A stretch of 64,000 nucleotides of DNA, taken from Acinetobacter sp. S54 (GTDB lineage Bacteria > Pseudomonadota > Gammaproteobacteria > Pseudomonadales > Moraxellaceae). Position 1 is the stretch's first letter, and each line of letters opens with the position of its first letter. The stretch covers positions 1 through 64,000 of the forward strand of contig NZ_JACVUI010000002.1 of the NCBI RefSeq assembly GCF_016624945.1, in the 5' to 3' direction. The position numbers and the translations under genes were made by a program. Below the pieces are notes generated by a model. The model ran no database searches and was not told where the DNA came from. It saw nothing but the letters and a program-made list of their open reading frames with translations. Positions 27,720-38,212 of the stretch are shown here, in pieces.

Positions 27720-29579
27720 ATGGCACTCTTGCAAATTGCTGAACCTGGTCAATCAAGTGCCCCGCATCAACATCGTATTGCGATTGGGATTGACCTTGGA
27801 ACAACACATTCTTTAGTTGCCACAGTACTGTCTGGCAAATCAAAAGTTCTACAAGATGACAAAGATCGCGTCCTACTACCATCGATTGTGCATTATGCTG
27901 AAAAGACAACAGAATATGGGGATGATGCCAAAGCTTTCCTTACCACAGATCCCAAGAACACCATTGTTTCAGTCAAACGCTTTATGGGCCGCTCCAAAGC
28001 GGATATAAAATTTCAACATCCTTATACTTTAACCGGTGCGGATAATGAAATGCCTGCTTTTGAAACACGTGCTGGACGTAAGACACCCGTTGAAATTTCA
28101 GCAGAAATTCTCAAGCAATTAAAAGAGCGAGCAGAAGCCAGCCTAAAAAATCCTGTCAATGGCGCAGTTATTACTGTACCTGCATATTTTGATGAAGCCC
28201 AACGTCAGGCAACACGCGATGCGGCTCAGCTCGCAGGTTTAAATGTTTTACGTCTGTTGAATGAACCTACGGCCGCAGCAGTTGCTTATGGTCTAGATCA
28301 GGAAGCAAACTTACAAACAGATCATAACTATGTCATTTATGATTTGGGTGGTGGTACGTTTGATGTTTCAATCCTGCGATTTTCACAAGGCGTTTTTGAA
28401 GTACTCGCGACGGGCGGTCATACGGCTTTAGGTGGTGATGATCTTGATCGTTTAATTGTGAAATGGGCCAAGAAACAACTTAATATTGATATATTAGATG
28501 ATATTGAATATGCAGCATTTATCGTGGCTGCGCGTAAAGCCAAAGAGGCTTTATCTGATCAAAATCAAGTTCAGTTTAAAGCACTTGACTATGTTTTAGA
28601 TGTGGATCGACCGACTTTTGAATCTATTATCCAAATCGCACTAGATAAAACAATCAATGTTTGTAAGCGTGTGCTACGGGATGCAAAACTAGGATTAGAC
28701 GACATTCAAAATGTTGTATTGGTCGGCGGCTCCACTCGCTCCTACGCTGTACAAAAAGCGGTCCGTGATGTGTTTAATCAGGAACCTTTATGTACTATTA
28801 ATCCAGATGAAGTAGTGGCTATCGGAGCTGCAATCACGGCTAATCAATTGATTGGTAATTCACAAGATGGTTCATTATTGCTTGATGTCACCCCTCTTTC
28901 TCTTGGCCTAGAAACTATGGGGGGTTTGGTTGAGCGATTAATTTCACGCAATACCGCGATCCCAGTCGCACGTCGTCAGGAATTTACCACTTATCAAGAT
29001 GGCCAAACTGCCATGCTAATTCATGTGGTACAAGGTGAACGGGATTTGGTCGATCATTGTCGCTCACTTGGTCGTTTCGTATTACATGGTATTCCGCCAA
29101 TGACAGCGGGTCAGGCACGTATTGAAGTAACTTTCCAAGTGGATGCTGATGGCTTATTAACTGTATCTGCCCAAGAAGCCACTTCTGGTGTAAAAGCCCA
29201 GATCGACATCAAACCGTCTTATGGTTTATCAGAAACAGATACCGAAAGACTACTTATCGAAGGTTTTCAACATGCCGAAGAAGATAAATTATTGCGTCAT
29301 TTGCAAGAAACCAAAGTCGAAGCCCAACGTGAACTTGAAGCCCTTGAGCAGGCCTTGAAAGTTGATGCATCGTTATTGTCTGAACAGCAGCTAACTGCTT
29401 TAAATGCTGCCAAAGATCATTTAAATGTCCAACTAAATGCAGACAATATTCAAGCCATTGAGGACGCTGTACAACAGCTGAAACTCTATAGCGACGAATT
29501 TGCAGCTCAACGCATGAACCGTCATATTGATGATGCGCTTAAAGGTACCAAGCTTAACGACTGGTCAGACTCAAATTAA
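27720..29579 (+). CDS. hscA: Fe-S cluster assembly Hsp70 chaperone HscA
   Basis: Hsp70-class ATPase specialised for IscU. The ATPase domain shows [31 protein letters not shown] and [17 protein letters not shown]; the substrate domain with [14 protein letters not shown] follows. 619 residues (E. coli 616). Sixth gene of the operon; 37 bp after hscB. Confidence 0.98.
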   Translation: MALLQIAEPGQSSAPHQHRIAIGIDLGTTHSLVATVLSGKSKVLQDDKDRVLLPSIVHYAEKTTEYGDDAKAFLTTDPKNTIVSVKRFMGRSKADIKFQHPYTLTGADNEMPAFETRAGRKTPVEISAEILKQLKERAEASLKNPVNGAVITVPAYFDEAQRQATRDAAQLAGLNVLRLLNEPTAAAVAYGLDQEANLQTDHNYVIYDLGGGTFDVSILRFSQGVFEVLATGGHTALGGDDLDRLIVKWAKKQLNIDILDDIEYAAFIVAARKAKEALSDQNQVQFKALDYVLDVDRPTFESIIQIALDKTINVCKRVLRDAKLGLDDIQNVVLVGGSTRSYAVQKAVRDVFNQEPLCTINPDEVVAIGAAITANQLIGNSQDGSLLLDVTPLSLGLETMGGLVERLISRNTAIPVARRQEFTTYQDGQTAMLIHVVQGERDLVDHCRSLGRFVLHGIPPMTAGQARIEVTFQVDADGLLTVSAQEATSGVKAQIDIKPSYGLSETDTERLLIEGFQHAEEDKLLRHLQETKVEAQRELEALEQALKVDASLLSEQQLTALNAAKDHLNVQLNADNIQAIEDAVQQLKLYSDEFAAQRMNRHIDDALKGTKLNDWSDSN

Positions 29580-29594
29580 GAAACAGGTGAATAT

Positions 29595-29933
29595 ATGCCA
29601 CGTATTAAAGTTCTTCCACATGCGCAAATTTGCCCTGAAGGCGCTGAGTTTGAAGTTGAGGAAAATGCCAACCTTTGCCAAAGTTTGCTTAACAATGGCA
29701 TTAAAATTGAACACGCTTGCGACATGTCATGTGCATGTACTACTTGCCATGTAGTTGTGCGCAAAGGATTTGATAGTCTTGAAGAAATGAATGATGTCGA
29801 AGCTGACTTGCTTGATCGTGCTTGGGGTCTTGAACCCGATTCACGTTTATCTTGTCAGGTAAAAATAGTGAATGAAGATCTGGAAGTTGAAATTCCGAAG
29901 TACACCATTAACCATGCATCAGAAAATCATTAA
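29595..29933 (+). CDS. fdx: [2Fe-2S] ferredoxin of the isc system
   Basis: Adrenodoxin-type ferredoxin supplying electrons to cluster assembly. The four ligands lie in EHACDMSCACTTCHV (C-x5-C-x2-C) and RLSCQV. 112 residues. Last gene of the operon: an iscX gene, which follows in E. coli, is absent and a terminator comes 20 bp later. Confidence 0.97.
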   Translation: MPRIKVLPHAQICPEGAEFEVEENANLCQSLLNNGIKIEHACDMSCACTTCHVVVRKGFDSLEEMNDVEADLLDRAWGLEPDSRLSCQVKIVNEDLEVEIPKYTINHASENH

Positions 29934-29953
29934 ATAATATTATTTAAACGTTT

Positions 29954-29981
29954 AAGCCACTCAAACGAGTGGCTTTTATTT
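29954..29981. terminator. Terminator of the isc operon (bidirectional)
   Basis: AAGCCACTC (29954-29962) pairs with GAGTGGCTT (29967-29975) around AAAC and is followed by TTATTTT. The tail overlaps the stop codon of the converging cyclase gene. Confidence 0.88.
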
Positions 29982-31412
29982 TACTTCATCTTCAAGTTTT
30001 AATTTAGCGACGCCTTGCGCATTCGTTAGATTTTGCTGGACCTGAATACGTTGAATCATTTTTTCAAGTACATCAACTAATTCTGGATATTCAAAGTTTT
30101 GCACTTCTTCAAGATTTAATACCAAATGGAAGCCTTTATATTCATAATCAAACCACTGTTGATTATCAGACATTTTACCCGTATATTTTTCCATGACTTG
30201 CCATGTTTTGACCGCACCCTGAATACCTTTTAGATAAATAGGTGCTTTTGGCGCACACAAAAATTCATTTTTAACCAATTGATAAGTATCATCAGAAATT
30301 AAGATTTCGTCGATTTCAGCTGCATATTGTAAACGCGCAGCTAGATTTGCATCACGCCCTACAATGGTATAGGCCATACGGTGGGTAGCGCCATAATTTC
30401 CCACGTGACAATATCCTGTACTAATTCCCATACGAATATGTAAAGCTGGATAACCCATTTTGATCCATCGCTCACGCAATAGTTTCATTTGCTGCCGCAT
30501 AGCAATCGCCATTTCTACGCAAGATTTTGCATCTTTTTCTACCCCTTGCGAAGTTGGATCACCAAAAAAGATGAGGATGGCATCTCCCATAAATTTATCG
30601 ACAGTCGCTTCATATTGTTTAGCAATTTCTGTCATGTGGCTTAAATAGTCATTGAGTAAAAACGCCAAATCATCTGGAATTAAACTTTCTGAAAGTTCAG
30701 TAAAACCCTGAATATCAGAAAAGAAAATAGTTAGTTTTTTTCGTTTATATTCAATTTTTGCTTCTGATTCACCACGCATAATCGACTGCCAAAGTTGCAG
30801 TGGTGCATAACGACTCAGTTGGTTTGAAAACGCCATATAGCGCGTCATTTGATTATAATAATGCTGACGCAAGTGATTGAGTTTTTCAATCCGGATATGC
30901 TGGTAATAGTTACCAATATTAATAAATGTAATCAGGGAAATTAAGCTAATTACCGTAAGTTCCTGACTTGTCGGTTCAAAGTAGTCCTGAAAACCAAAGA
31001 TAAAAATTGTACTGGCATAAAAAATGGTAACGCCAATCATGCCTGACAAAGAGGCAGCCATAAATGAAATTTTGCTATTTATAGCGGTATATAATAATGC
31101 AAATAATGAAGCAAAAGTGAGAACCAGGCTTAAGTGGACACCTGCCAAAGAGACGGCAACCACTACACTATCTATGGCAAAAAAAACATTTCTGGAAAGA
31201 TTTTTATCAAACTTGTACTGTAACCAGCGATCTAATTTAGGATTAATGATTAAGATGATAACAAGAAAGACTGGAATATAAAGTTGATAGTTAGCATCAG
31301 GCGAGGTAAACGAATAAATTACCTCAATCAATGACAGTATGAAATATCCCATCAAACGATGAAAATAAGCAAACTGACGCGGTTCTCTATCGACCAGCCT
31401 ATCTAATGGCAC
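29976..31412 (-). CDS. Membrane-anchored class III adenylate/guanylate cyclase
   Basis: Cyclic-nucleotide synthase with six or so N-terminal transmembrane segments (residues about 20-195) and a C-terminal class III catalytic domain (about 220-420). Metal-binding Asp residues are in IFFSDIQGFTE and GDAILIFFGDP; the transition-state Asn/Arg pair is in GRDANLAARLQ. A TTG at 31424 is open, but GGAGG lies five bases before a GTG at 31412, preferred here (478 residues). Membrane-bound CyaA/Cya relatives give cAMP; purine specificity is not certain from sequence. Possibly the source of cAMP for Vfr/CRP. Confidence 0.88.
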   Translation of the reverse strand: MPLDRLVDREPRQFAYFHRLMGYFILSLIEVIYSFTSPDANYQLYIPVFLVIILIINPKLDRWLQYKFDKNLSRNVFFAIDSVVVAVSLAGVHLSLVLTFASLFALLYTAINSKISFMAASLSGMIGVTIFYASTIFIFGFQDYFEPTSQELTVISLISLITFINIGNYYQHIRIEKLNHLRQHYYNQMTRYMAFSNQLSRYAPLQLWQSIMRGESEAKIEYKRKKLTIFFSDIQGFTELSESLIPDDLAFLLNDYLSHMTEIAKQYEATVDKFMGDAILIFFGDPTSQGVEKDAKSCVEMAIAMRQQMKLLRERWIKMGYPALHIRMGISTGYCHVGNYGATHRMAYTIVGRDANLAARLQYAAEIDEILISDDTYQLVKNEFLCAPKAPIYLKGIQGAVKTWQVMEKYTGKMSDNQQWFDYEYKGFHLVLNLEEVQNFEYPELVDVLEKMIQRIQVQQNLTNAQGVAKLKLEDEVK

Positions 31413-31432
31413 TCTACCCTCCAACCTTTAAC

Positions 31433-31462
31433 TTAAACCACATAAGTCCCTATGTGGTTTAA
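31433..31462. terminator. Perfect 12-bp hairpin between HIT and cyclase genes
   Basis: TTAAACCACATA (31433-31444) and its complement (31451-31462) enclose AGTCCC, between the HIT stop and the cyclase start. It may end the HIT transcript; there is no clear T-run. Confidence 0.55.
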
Positions 31463-31469
31463 CACAGAC

Positions 31470-31904
31470 TTAGTCCATACGCCAATCAAATGGCATATCA
31501 CCCTGTCCACGTAAAGCTAACATCAAAGTCTGGCGCATATGTGCAAGTACATCGTTGCTATAAGGTACAGTAGGCGTTCCCCAAACAGGTTTAGGCCATG
31601 CCACATCATTTTGATAACGCACAACATGATGAAAATGCAACTGTGGTACCATGTTTCCAAGCGCTGCCACATTCATTTTATCTGCACGAAAAACGCGGGA
31701 TAATTGGCTTGATAACCAGCTTGATTCACGTAGGAATTGTTCCTGATCAGCTTGGCTTAACTCATAAAGCTCAGTAATACCTGACACACGCGGTATAAGA
31801 ATCAACCATGGAAATTGCATATCATTCATTAAACGACATGTTGAAAGCGGAAAATCGCCTACAAAAAAAGTATCTTGAGCAAGTTGGGGATGCAAACTAA
31901 ACAT
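31470..31904 (-). CDS. HIT-family (histidine triad) nucleotide hydrolase/transferase
   Basis: A 144-residue HIT protein. The motif NMVPQLHFHHVVRY and AWPKPVWG match a proteobacterial HIT subgroup with the pattern N-x-VPQLH-x-H. The usual H-x-H-x-H reads H-F-H-H-V here, so the third His of the triad is shifted or replaced; the middle (nucleophile) His remains. It stands alone between hairpins. Substrate unknown, probably a nucleoside phosphoramidate or dinucleotide. Confidence 0.85.
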   Translation of the reverse strand: MFSLHPQLAQDTFFVGDFPLSTCRLMNDMQFPWLILIPRVSGITELYELSQADQEQFLRESSWLSSQLSRVFRADKMNVAALGNMVPQLHFHHVVRYQNDVAWPKPVWGTPTVPYSNDVLAHMRQTLMLALRGQGDMPFDWRMD

Positions 31905-32080
31905 ATCTTTATAAATGACGCATGAATTATGATGGCTAATACTATCACAACACTTGTGATGTGAGTATTATTAGTACCTTGTTTACTTACAAATAACAAT
32001 GATTTTATTCACTTATCCATTCGTAAAAGCTTAATTTTACAGCAACTTGATCGCACATTTTGACAATATAAAGTTAAACT

Positions 32081-32117
32081 AAAAAGTATGATGAAAATCG
32101 GTCGATTTCCATCATAC
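32081..32117 (-). terminator. Terminator of mfd
   Basis: GTATGATG..AAATCG pairs with CGATTT..CATCATAC (32086-32100 with 32103-32117) around a 2-nt turn, with one mismatch; on the minus strand it is followed by TTTTT (32085-32081). It is 24 bp after the mfd stop. Confidence 0.85.
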
Positions 32118-32140
32118 ATACTTAACAAAAAATGCTTTTA

Positions 32141-35100
32141 TTAATGTAACTCATGTACAAGTTTTAAAAGTAAATCCTGAATAAATTGAGTCCGTTTGTC
32201 ATATTCCTGTAATTGCACTGTAATTTTTAAACGTTGTCCGCCTTCCATTCGATAATAAGTTGGATTTTTTTGCATTAATTGAATAATACTTATGGCTTGA
32301 ACAGGTGTATCAGGTGAGAACTCCACATAACCGCCATTTGCATTGAGATCAATCTTGGTTATTCCCAGATGTTCCGCTTTGAGGCGAATTTGGTGCACAC
32401 TAAATAGCTGCTTAACTGCTTGAGGTAAAGTACCAAAACGATCAATCAATTCCATACGGATATTATCGAGCTTTTCCTGTGTATCTGTATTACTGATACG
32501 TTTGTAAAATAATAAACGCTGATGTACATCGCCCAGATAATCATCTGGGATCAATGCTGGCATATGCAGGTTAATTTCAGCCGTCAAAGATAATGGCGCA
32601 TCGAAGTTCGGAGTTTTACCTTTCTGAATAGCTTTGGTGGCTTTTTCGAGCATTTCCATATATAAGCTATAACCGATTGCTTGCATAGAACCACTCTGCT
32701 GCTCACCCAGTAATTCCCCCGCACCACGAATTTCCAAATCTTCGGTGGCTAGCATAAAACCCGCCCCTAAAGTTGAAGCACGTTGAATTGCATCCAGACG
32801 TTTTTCAGCATCTCCTTTTAAATGCTTGATCGACGGTACAAGTAAATAAGCATATGCTTGATGATGCGAACGTCCTACACGTCCGCGTAACTGATGTAGT
32901 TGCGCCAAGCCTAATTTGTCAGCACGTTCAATAATGATGGTATTGGCATTAGGTACATCAATCCCAGTTTCGATAATCGTTGAGCATACCAATACGTTAA
33001 ATTCTTTATGATAAAACTGCTGCATCACCTGCTCAAGTTCGCGTTCACGCATTTGTCCGTGGGCAACTGCAACACGTGCTTCAGGTACTAACTGACGAAT
33101 ATTCTCTGCAGTACGCTCAATGGTATCAACTTCATTGTGTAAGAAATACACCTGACCACCGCGTAACAATTCACGTAAGATTGCTTCTTTGACGGATTCA
33201 TCAGTATGTTCCTGCACAAAGGTTTTCACTGCCAAACGACGTGCAGGTGGGGTCGCGATAATTGATAAATCACGCATACCTGAAAATGCCATATTTAAAG
33301 TACGAGGAATTGGAGTCGCAGTTAAAGTCAACATGTCAACATCCGCACGTAATGCCTTTATGCGCTCTTTGTCTCTCACTCCAAAACGGTGTTCTTCATC
33401 GACAATCATCAAACCTAGATTTTTAAACTGGACGTTTTCCTGAAGCAGCTTGTGGGTTCCAATCACAATGTCGACTTTGCCATTTATCAAATCTTCGATA
33501 TTTTTCTGATGGGTTTTATTAGATCCAAAACGAGATAAAACTTCAATTCGTACTGGCCAATCTGCAAAACGATCTTTGAAGGATTCATAATGCTGTTGCG
33601 CCAAAAGTGTGGTTGGGACTAATACCGCGACTTGTTTGTTATTTTGCACAGCCACAAATGCTGCTCGCATCGCGACTTCAGTTTTACCAAAACCGACATC
33701 ACCACAGACTAAACGATCCATTGGCTTGGCTAAATGCATATCATGCAAAGTGGCATCAATCGCATTCGCCTGATCCAAGGTTTCTTCATAAGCAAAACCA
33801 CTAGCAAATTGCATATACAAAGTCTGATCCAGTTCAAAGGCAAATCCTGGCTTAGACTGTCGACGCGCTTGTATATGCAAAAGCTCAGCAGCTACATCAT
33901 GAATTTGCTCTAAAGCTTTACGCTTTGCCTTACTCCAAGCATCTGTACCAAGTTTATGTAAGGGAGCGAGATCCGGGTCTCCACCACTATAGCGACTAAT
34001 CAAATGCAAATTGGTCACGGGTACATAAACTTTTGCACCCTCTGCATAATCAAGTTGTAAAAACTCATGGTCCTGTCCATCTATTGCTAGTGTAATCAGA
34101 CCCGCATAACGTCCAACTCCATAATCAATATGCACGACAGGCGCGCCAATGCTCAGTTCAGTCAAACTTCGAATAAGAAATTCTTCGGAAACTTCCTGTT
34201 GTCGTTTACGACGACGCTGAACAACACGATGTTCATAAAGCTGATTTTCAGAAATTACGGAAAGCTGATCAGGAACGACCATTCCCCGATCTAAAGGCGC
34301 ATTGGTAATCGCAATGGCATATTGCTGCTTTAAAAAGTCCGTAAAACCTTCTACGTTTGGAATATCACCCAAACTCGGTCTAAGCGAATCTTTCAAGCTT
34401 TCACGACGACCCGCGCTTTCGGCTACCAAAAGTACCGGATGCCTTGATTCATCAATATACGTCTTAACACTTTCAAAAGGCTGCTCTTTTTTTGCGTCTA
34501 CTGGCAGTTTTGGTGGTGGCAATGTATTGAGATTAATCCCTCCAGCACGTATTGCCGTTTGTTCAGCACTCGCTAAAATTCGTGGAAATTGATTGAGATA
34601 CTCAAGCACCATATTCGGCATTAAAAATAAATCTTCAGGTGCTAAAACTGGCTGATCAATGTTATGCCTGCGACTCTCATAACGCTGCATAACATCTTTC
34701 CAAAACTGATTTAGAGTCTCATCAAGATCTGTATTTGTAATGACAATGCAATTCTTTGGTAAGTATGAAGTCAATGCACTTTGGCTTTGCATGATTTCTT
34801 TTTCAAAGAATAAAGGTAAATAAAACTCGACTCCTGGTGAAGAAATGCCGTCCAATACATCCTGATAAATTGGATTTTTTTTCGGATTTGCTGTTGGAAA
34901 ACTTTCAGCATAGCGGTCTCGAAAGACTGACCGCGCTTCTTTTAATGGGAATTCTTTGGCAGGTAAAACCGTAAATTGAGTTAAACTTTCAGTCGTTCGC
35001 TGTGTTTCCGGATCAAAAAATTTAAGCGTATCAATCTCATCATCAAAAAGATCAATACGGATTGGCTGCTCTTGCCCAGAAGCAAATATATCCATAATGC

Positions 35101-35623
35101 TGCCACGAACAGCAAACTCACCATGATCATACACCGTATCGACCAGATGATAACCGGCCTGAATCAACCTTAATTTTTCTTTCTCCAGATCAAACTTCTG
35201 GCCAACTCGAATATCAAAATGTTCTCCCAATATCCAAGAAATAGGAGCAACGCGTTGAGCAAGTGTGGCAGCAGAAATTAGTAATACGCCTTTTTGCGGC
35301 ATATTGGATAAAATTGAAAGGCGCTCAGAAACGATATCCTGATGTGGTGACAGGCGATCATAAGGCAAAATTTCCCAATCGGGGAAAATCGTAGGTTTTA
35401 TACCATAAAACTCAAGCTCACTTTCAAGTTGAGCCAAATGCTGATTATTTGTTGCAACAATCACGAGTAAAGATGCAGATTGGTCAGCAATTTCTTTAAA
35501 TAATAATGCACCCGCTGAACCCAGTATTGACCCGATCCAGCGTTTTTCGCCTGCTTTTAATTGCTGTAATTTGAGCTGAGAGATTTCTTGTTGAAACATT
35601 GAATTCGTTTGAATAAAAGACAT
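32141..35623 (-). CDS. mfd: Transcription-repair coupling factor Mfd
   Basis: ATP-driven translocase that removes stalled RNA polymerase and recruits UvrA. Order of domains over about 1160 residues: UvrB-homology N-terminal module, RNA-polymerase-interacting domain (GAPVVHIDYGVGRYAGL), and RecG-like helicase lobes with Walker A GDVGFGKTEVAMR and box DEEHRFG, then TRG region and the C-terminal D7 domain. The frame opens at a TTG (35656), but ATG 35623 (MSFIQTNSMF) is more likely. Probably the last gene of a leftward run starting at the phosphatase gene. Confidence 0.97.
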   Translation of the reverse strand: MSFIQTNSMFQQEISQLKLQQLKAGEKRWIGSILGSAGALLFKEIADQSASLLVIVATNNQHLAQLESELEFYGIKPTIFPDWEILPYDRLSPHQDIVSERLSILSNMPQKGVLLISAATLAQRVAPISWILGEHFDIRVGQKFDLEKEKLRLIQAGYHLVDTVYDHGEFAVRGSIMDIFASGQEQPIRIDLFDDEIDTLKFFDPETQRTTESLTQFTVLPAKEFPLKEARSVFRDRYAESFPTANPKKNPIYQDVLDGISSPGVEFYLPLFFEKEIMQSQSALTSYLPKNCIVITNTDLDETLNQFWKDVMQRYESRRHNIDQPVLAPEDLFLMPNMVLEYLNQFPRILASAEQTAIRAGGINLNTLPPPKLPVDAKKEQPFESVKTYIDESRHPVLLVAESAGRRESLKDSLRPSLGDIPNVEGFTDFLKQQYAIAITNAPLDRGMVVPDQLSVISENQLYEHRVVQRRRKRQQEVSEEFLIRSLTELSIGAPVVHIDYGVGRYAGLITLAIDGQDHEFLQLDYAEGAKVYVPVTNLHLISRYSGGDPDLAPLHKLGTDAWSKAKRKALEQIHDVAAELLHIQARRQSKPGFAFELDQTLYMQFASGFAYEETLDQANAIDATLHDMHLAKPMDRLVCGDVGFGKTEVAMRAAFVAVQNNKQVAVLVPTTLLAQQHYESFKDRFADWPVRIEVLSRFGSNKTHQKNIEDLINGKVDIVIGTHKLLQENVQFKNLGLMIVDEEHRFGVRDKERIKALRADVDMLTLTATPIPRTLNMAFSGMRDLSIIATPPARRLAVKTFVQEHTDESVKEAILRELLRGGQVYFLHNEVDTIERTAENIRQLVPEARVAVAHGQMRERELEQVMQQFYHKEFNVLVCSTIIETGIDVPNANTIIIERADKLGLAQLHQLRGRVGRSHHQAYAYLLVPSIKHLKGDAEKRLDAIQRASTLGAGFMLATEDLEIRGAGELLGEQQSGSMQAIGYSLYMEMLEKATKAIQKGKTPNFDAPLSLTAEINLHMPALIPDDYLGDVHQRLLFYKRISNTDTQEKLDNIRMELIDRFGTLPQAVKQLFSVHQIRLKAEHLGITKIDLNANGGYVEFSPDTPVQAISIIQLMQKNPTYYRMEGGQRLKITVQLQEYDKRTQFIQDLLLKLVHELH

Positions 35624-35675
35624 AATGCCTATATTACCATGATGCGCCTTTGCCAAACTTCATTTATGTCGTTGT

Positions 35676-36029
35676 TTATTGATCTCGTTTAAATTTGCGA
35701 TAATACTGATTCAGCTTTTCAATCAATATTTTAAATTGGTTTAAATTTTCTTCGTTATTGTTCAATCGTGTGACATAACGACCTGTTGCAATTTCGAGAT
35801 CAACTTTTTCATTAATCAATATTGATCTTAAATAGAGCTGTTCCAGATCATTAAAATTAGATAACTTTCGATTTGAAAAATATTCAAGTCGTTCTGCTAA
35901 ATCATTCATAACAATACCATCAACACTATAACCGCGTATTGCATCGAACTGTATCTGATGCTGATGCATATATTGCTGTTCAGGCGATGGTTTGCCAGAT
36001 TTAAATAAGTTTGAAAGCTTGTTCAACAT
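35676..36029 (-). CDS. Conserved hypothetical protein
   Basis: A 117-residue, soluble, helical protein; I do not recognise it. It has no signal, membrane segment or cysteine, and ends in a basic Tyr/Lys helix (LNQYYRKFKRDQ). It lies nine bases after the hydrolase stop and just upstream of mfd, so it is co-transcribed with them. No function suggested. Confidence 0.7.
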   Translation of the reverse strand: MLNKLSNLFKSGKPSPEQQYMHQHQIQFDAIRGYSVDGIVMNDLAERLEYFSNRKLSNFNDLEQLYLRSILINEKVDLEIATGRYVTRLNNNEENLNQFKILIEKLNQYYRKFKRDQ

Positions 36030-36038
36030 AACAGTTCA

Positions 36039-37064
36039 TCAATAATAATAGTGCTTGGGACGAGCATGTAAAAATGCAGGAATCAGCCCCGTCAGTGCAG
36101 CACGAATATCAGCTCGTTCATTAATTAATTGATGTGAACCTTCTTCGAGCATGAGTAAAGTTTGCAATCGAAATTTTCGTCGAATAAACTCAATGTTATA
36201 ACGCCAATCTACGGTCTGATCCAATGCACCTTGTGCCAACCACACAGGAATACGGCACGGTGGGCGCTCTTCCATTTCAAGCATCCATTTCGACATAGCT
36301 AAAATCCAGTCCATCCCCATCATTCGTGGCTGTAATGGATCTTTGAGACGAATAAAACGTAAAAATTCCGGATTGTGATTATTCCGTCTAAAGTGGCGTG
36401 GAACCTGACGCTTTATTCGCTTAATAATGCCCAACCCAACCGAATTGTGCCACCAAGCAGTTTTTGCAGGGCGAATCAATGGTGATAACAAAAGCACTCG
36501 ATCAACAATTGGATCTTGCCTTTTTTCAGCATATTCAAGTAAATGATGCATCCAAATCGCACCGCCCGTACTTTGACCAATGCCCAACCATGGTTTAGGA
36601 AGTTGAGTGGCATGTTTAACGTACTGATAGACCGCCATTAGCACTTGTTGATAATGGTCGAAATTTTGAATATTGGCAGGTGAACCATCACTTAGACCAT
36701 GACCCGGTAAATCATAGGTCACAACACTAAAGCCTTGTTCTATTATTTCCCGAATAATTGGTTGATAGATACCGCTATGTTCCAAGTAACCATGTAAAAG
36801 ACAGACAGTTCCCAATGGTTTCTGATGTGGCTTAAATACCTGTACATGCAACTTGAACAATGGCATTTGAATGTAGCCTTGCCATTGTTCACACTCAATT
36901 AAATCGAGACCGTACAGCTTACGATAAGCCAAAATATCTTTGGAGGGTTCAAAAGCATGATTTAGATTTAAAGATTCAAGTACGTGTGGAGTTAAATCAC
37001 GACTTGGAACAGGCAAATCTAACTCTTGTAAAACCGCAGGATTTAAAAAAGGAATCTCTGGCAT
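36039..37064 (-). CDS. Alpha/beta hydrolase, monoglyceride-lipase/lysophospholipase-like
   Basis: A 341-residue serine hydrolase of the Hydrolase_4 type. Nucleophile elbow is GIGQSTGGAIW; LLHGYLEHSGIYQP, VTYDLPGHGLSDG and a C-terminal Asp (QGALDQTVD) and His (EGSHQLINE) complete the fold. The ATG follows the upstream stop directly (TAA then ATG) and its GGGAGG RBS lies inside the end of the YdcF-like gene, so the two are translationally coupled. It ends in Tyr-Tyr-Tyr. Substrate unknown. Confidence 0.88.
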   Translation of the reverse strand: MPEIPFLNPAVLQELDLPVPSRDLTPHVLESLNLNHAFEPSKDILAYRKLYGLDLIECEQWQGYIQMPLFKLHVQVFKPHQKPLGTVCLLHGYLEHSGIYQPIIREIIEQGFSVVTYDLPGHGLSDGSPANIQNFDHYQQVLMAVYQYVKHATQLPKPWLGIGQSTGGAIWMHHLLEYAEKRQDPIVDRVLLLSPLIRPAKTAWWHNSVGLGIIKRIKRQVPRHFRRNNHNPEFLRFIRLKDPLQPRMMGMDWILAMSKWMLEMEERPPCRIPVWLAQGALDQTVDWRYNIEFIRRKFRLQTLLMLEEGSHQLINERADIRAALTGLIPAFLHARPKHYYY

Positions 37065-38207
37065 TTATGGTACCTCCCGACATCCGCTAGAGCCAAAAAG
37101 TACATCACGAATAGTCGCCAATAACTCATAGTTGGCACGGCGACTATGATCATAATTTTGTTGGCTAGGTTGCCATGTAGACAATTTTGTCGGCATCGGT
37201 GCTTCAACAGGAATTGTCTCAATCCCATTTAAAGCAAATAAACGGCGCGTTCTAGGCATATGATAAATATCCGTGACTAGCATCACAGTGGGTGCACCAC
37301 CTTTTTTTTGTAGTAATAATGAACTAAATCTCGTATTTTCACAGGTATTCATACTTCTATTTTCAAGGAGTTTTGCATCCACTCCACGTTGTTTAAGCCA
37401 TTTTTGCATATAGGGTGCTTCTACTCCGCTTAATACAATCGGCAATTGGTTTTGACTGTGTAATTGCAGCGTTTTTTCCAGTCTTAAACGAGTATAAGGA
37501 TTTACTACAATATCTTTTTTATTTTCAGCCAAGGTAAGTCCGCCGCCTAACACCACAATGGCATAAGGTTTACTATAACTTGTCAATTTTTCATCATTTT
37601 GATTTTGTTTAACGTAGGCAATATCCTGCGTAGTCTGTTGATCAATTACATGTTCATGTTCCGCTGGTACTGGATGCTTTTTGAGAAATTCAACATATTG
37701 TTGCATCAATGCTTTATTTTCAGAACTGTTTAACTCGAGTAATGGATTGGGAATGTTTTCAACTTGGGGTTCACTACTGGCCGAAGTTACTTCTGGCTCT
37801 GAAACAGATGCTTTTAACAAAGGAACTGTTGGTTTTTCTGGCTCTTCGGCATCTTCTTGTTTTTGCTGCTCTAAAATACGTTCCTGTAAAAGCTTATATC
37901 GCGTTTGCAACAAGGTTAAAGATTCTGGATCTTTAGAGTTTAAAGCCTCTTCAATCAGGCTTAAATAAGCTTGACGTGCAATCCATAAATTTGACCCGGG
38001 CTCAAGATTATCATGTTCACTTAAAGAAGCTTGTTGCTGACTTCTCGCCGCGACTTGATTAACCTCAACAGGCACAAAATAATTGAGGGCCTTTACGATC
38101 AATTTCGAATAAAATGGTGTGTAAATAAAAACCATCAGACATGCAAAAAGTACGAATAGTATTCCCACTATACGCACTAATCGAATCATCCAATGAGTTT
38201 TACCCAT
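37065..38207 (-). CDS. YdcF/ElyC-like DUF218 membrane protein
   Basis: A 380-residue inner-membrane protein with one N-terminal helix (about residues 8-30), a long charged, coiled-coil-like periplasmic or cytoplasmic linker (residues 85-200, rich in Glu/Gln) and a C-terminal DUF218 domain (about 210-370; YAIVVLGGGLTLAENKK, PIVLSGVEA, TSxAxxTxxNA-like region). E. coli members (SanA, ElyC) act in envelope biogenesis. It sits between murB and a hydrolase, consistent with a cell-wall role. The long linker is longer than in typical members. Confidence 0.8.
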   Translation of the reverse strand: MGKTHWMIRLVRIVGILFVLFACLMVFIYTPFYSKLIVKALNYFVPVEVNQVAARSQQQASLSEHDNLEPGSNLWIARQAYLSLIEEALNSKDPESLTLLQTRYKLLQERILEQQKQEDAEEPEKPTVPLLKASVSEPEVTSASSEPQVENIPNPLLELNSSENKALMQQYVEFLKKHPVPAEHEHVIDQQTTQDIAYVKQNQNDEKLTSYSKPYAIVVLGGGLTLAENKKDIVVNPYTRLRLEKTLQLHSQNQLPIVLSGVEAPYMQKWLKQRGVDAKLLENRSMNTCENTRFSSLLLQKKGGAPTVMLVTDIYHMPRTRRLFALNGIETIPVEAPMPTKLSTWQPSQQNYDHSRRANYELLATIRDVLFGSSGCREVP

Positions 38208-38212
38208 AATTA

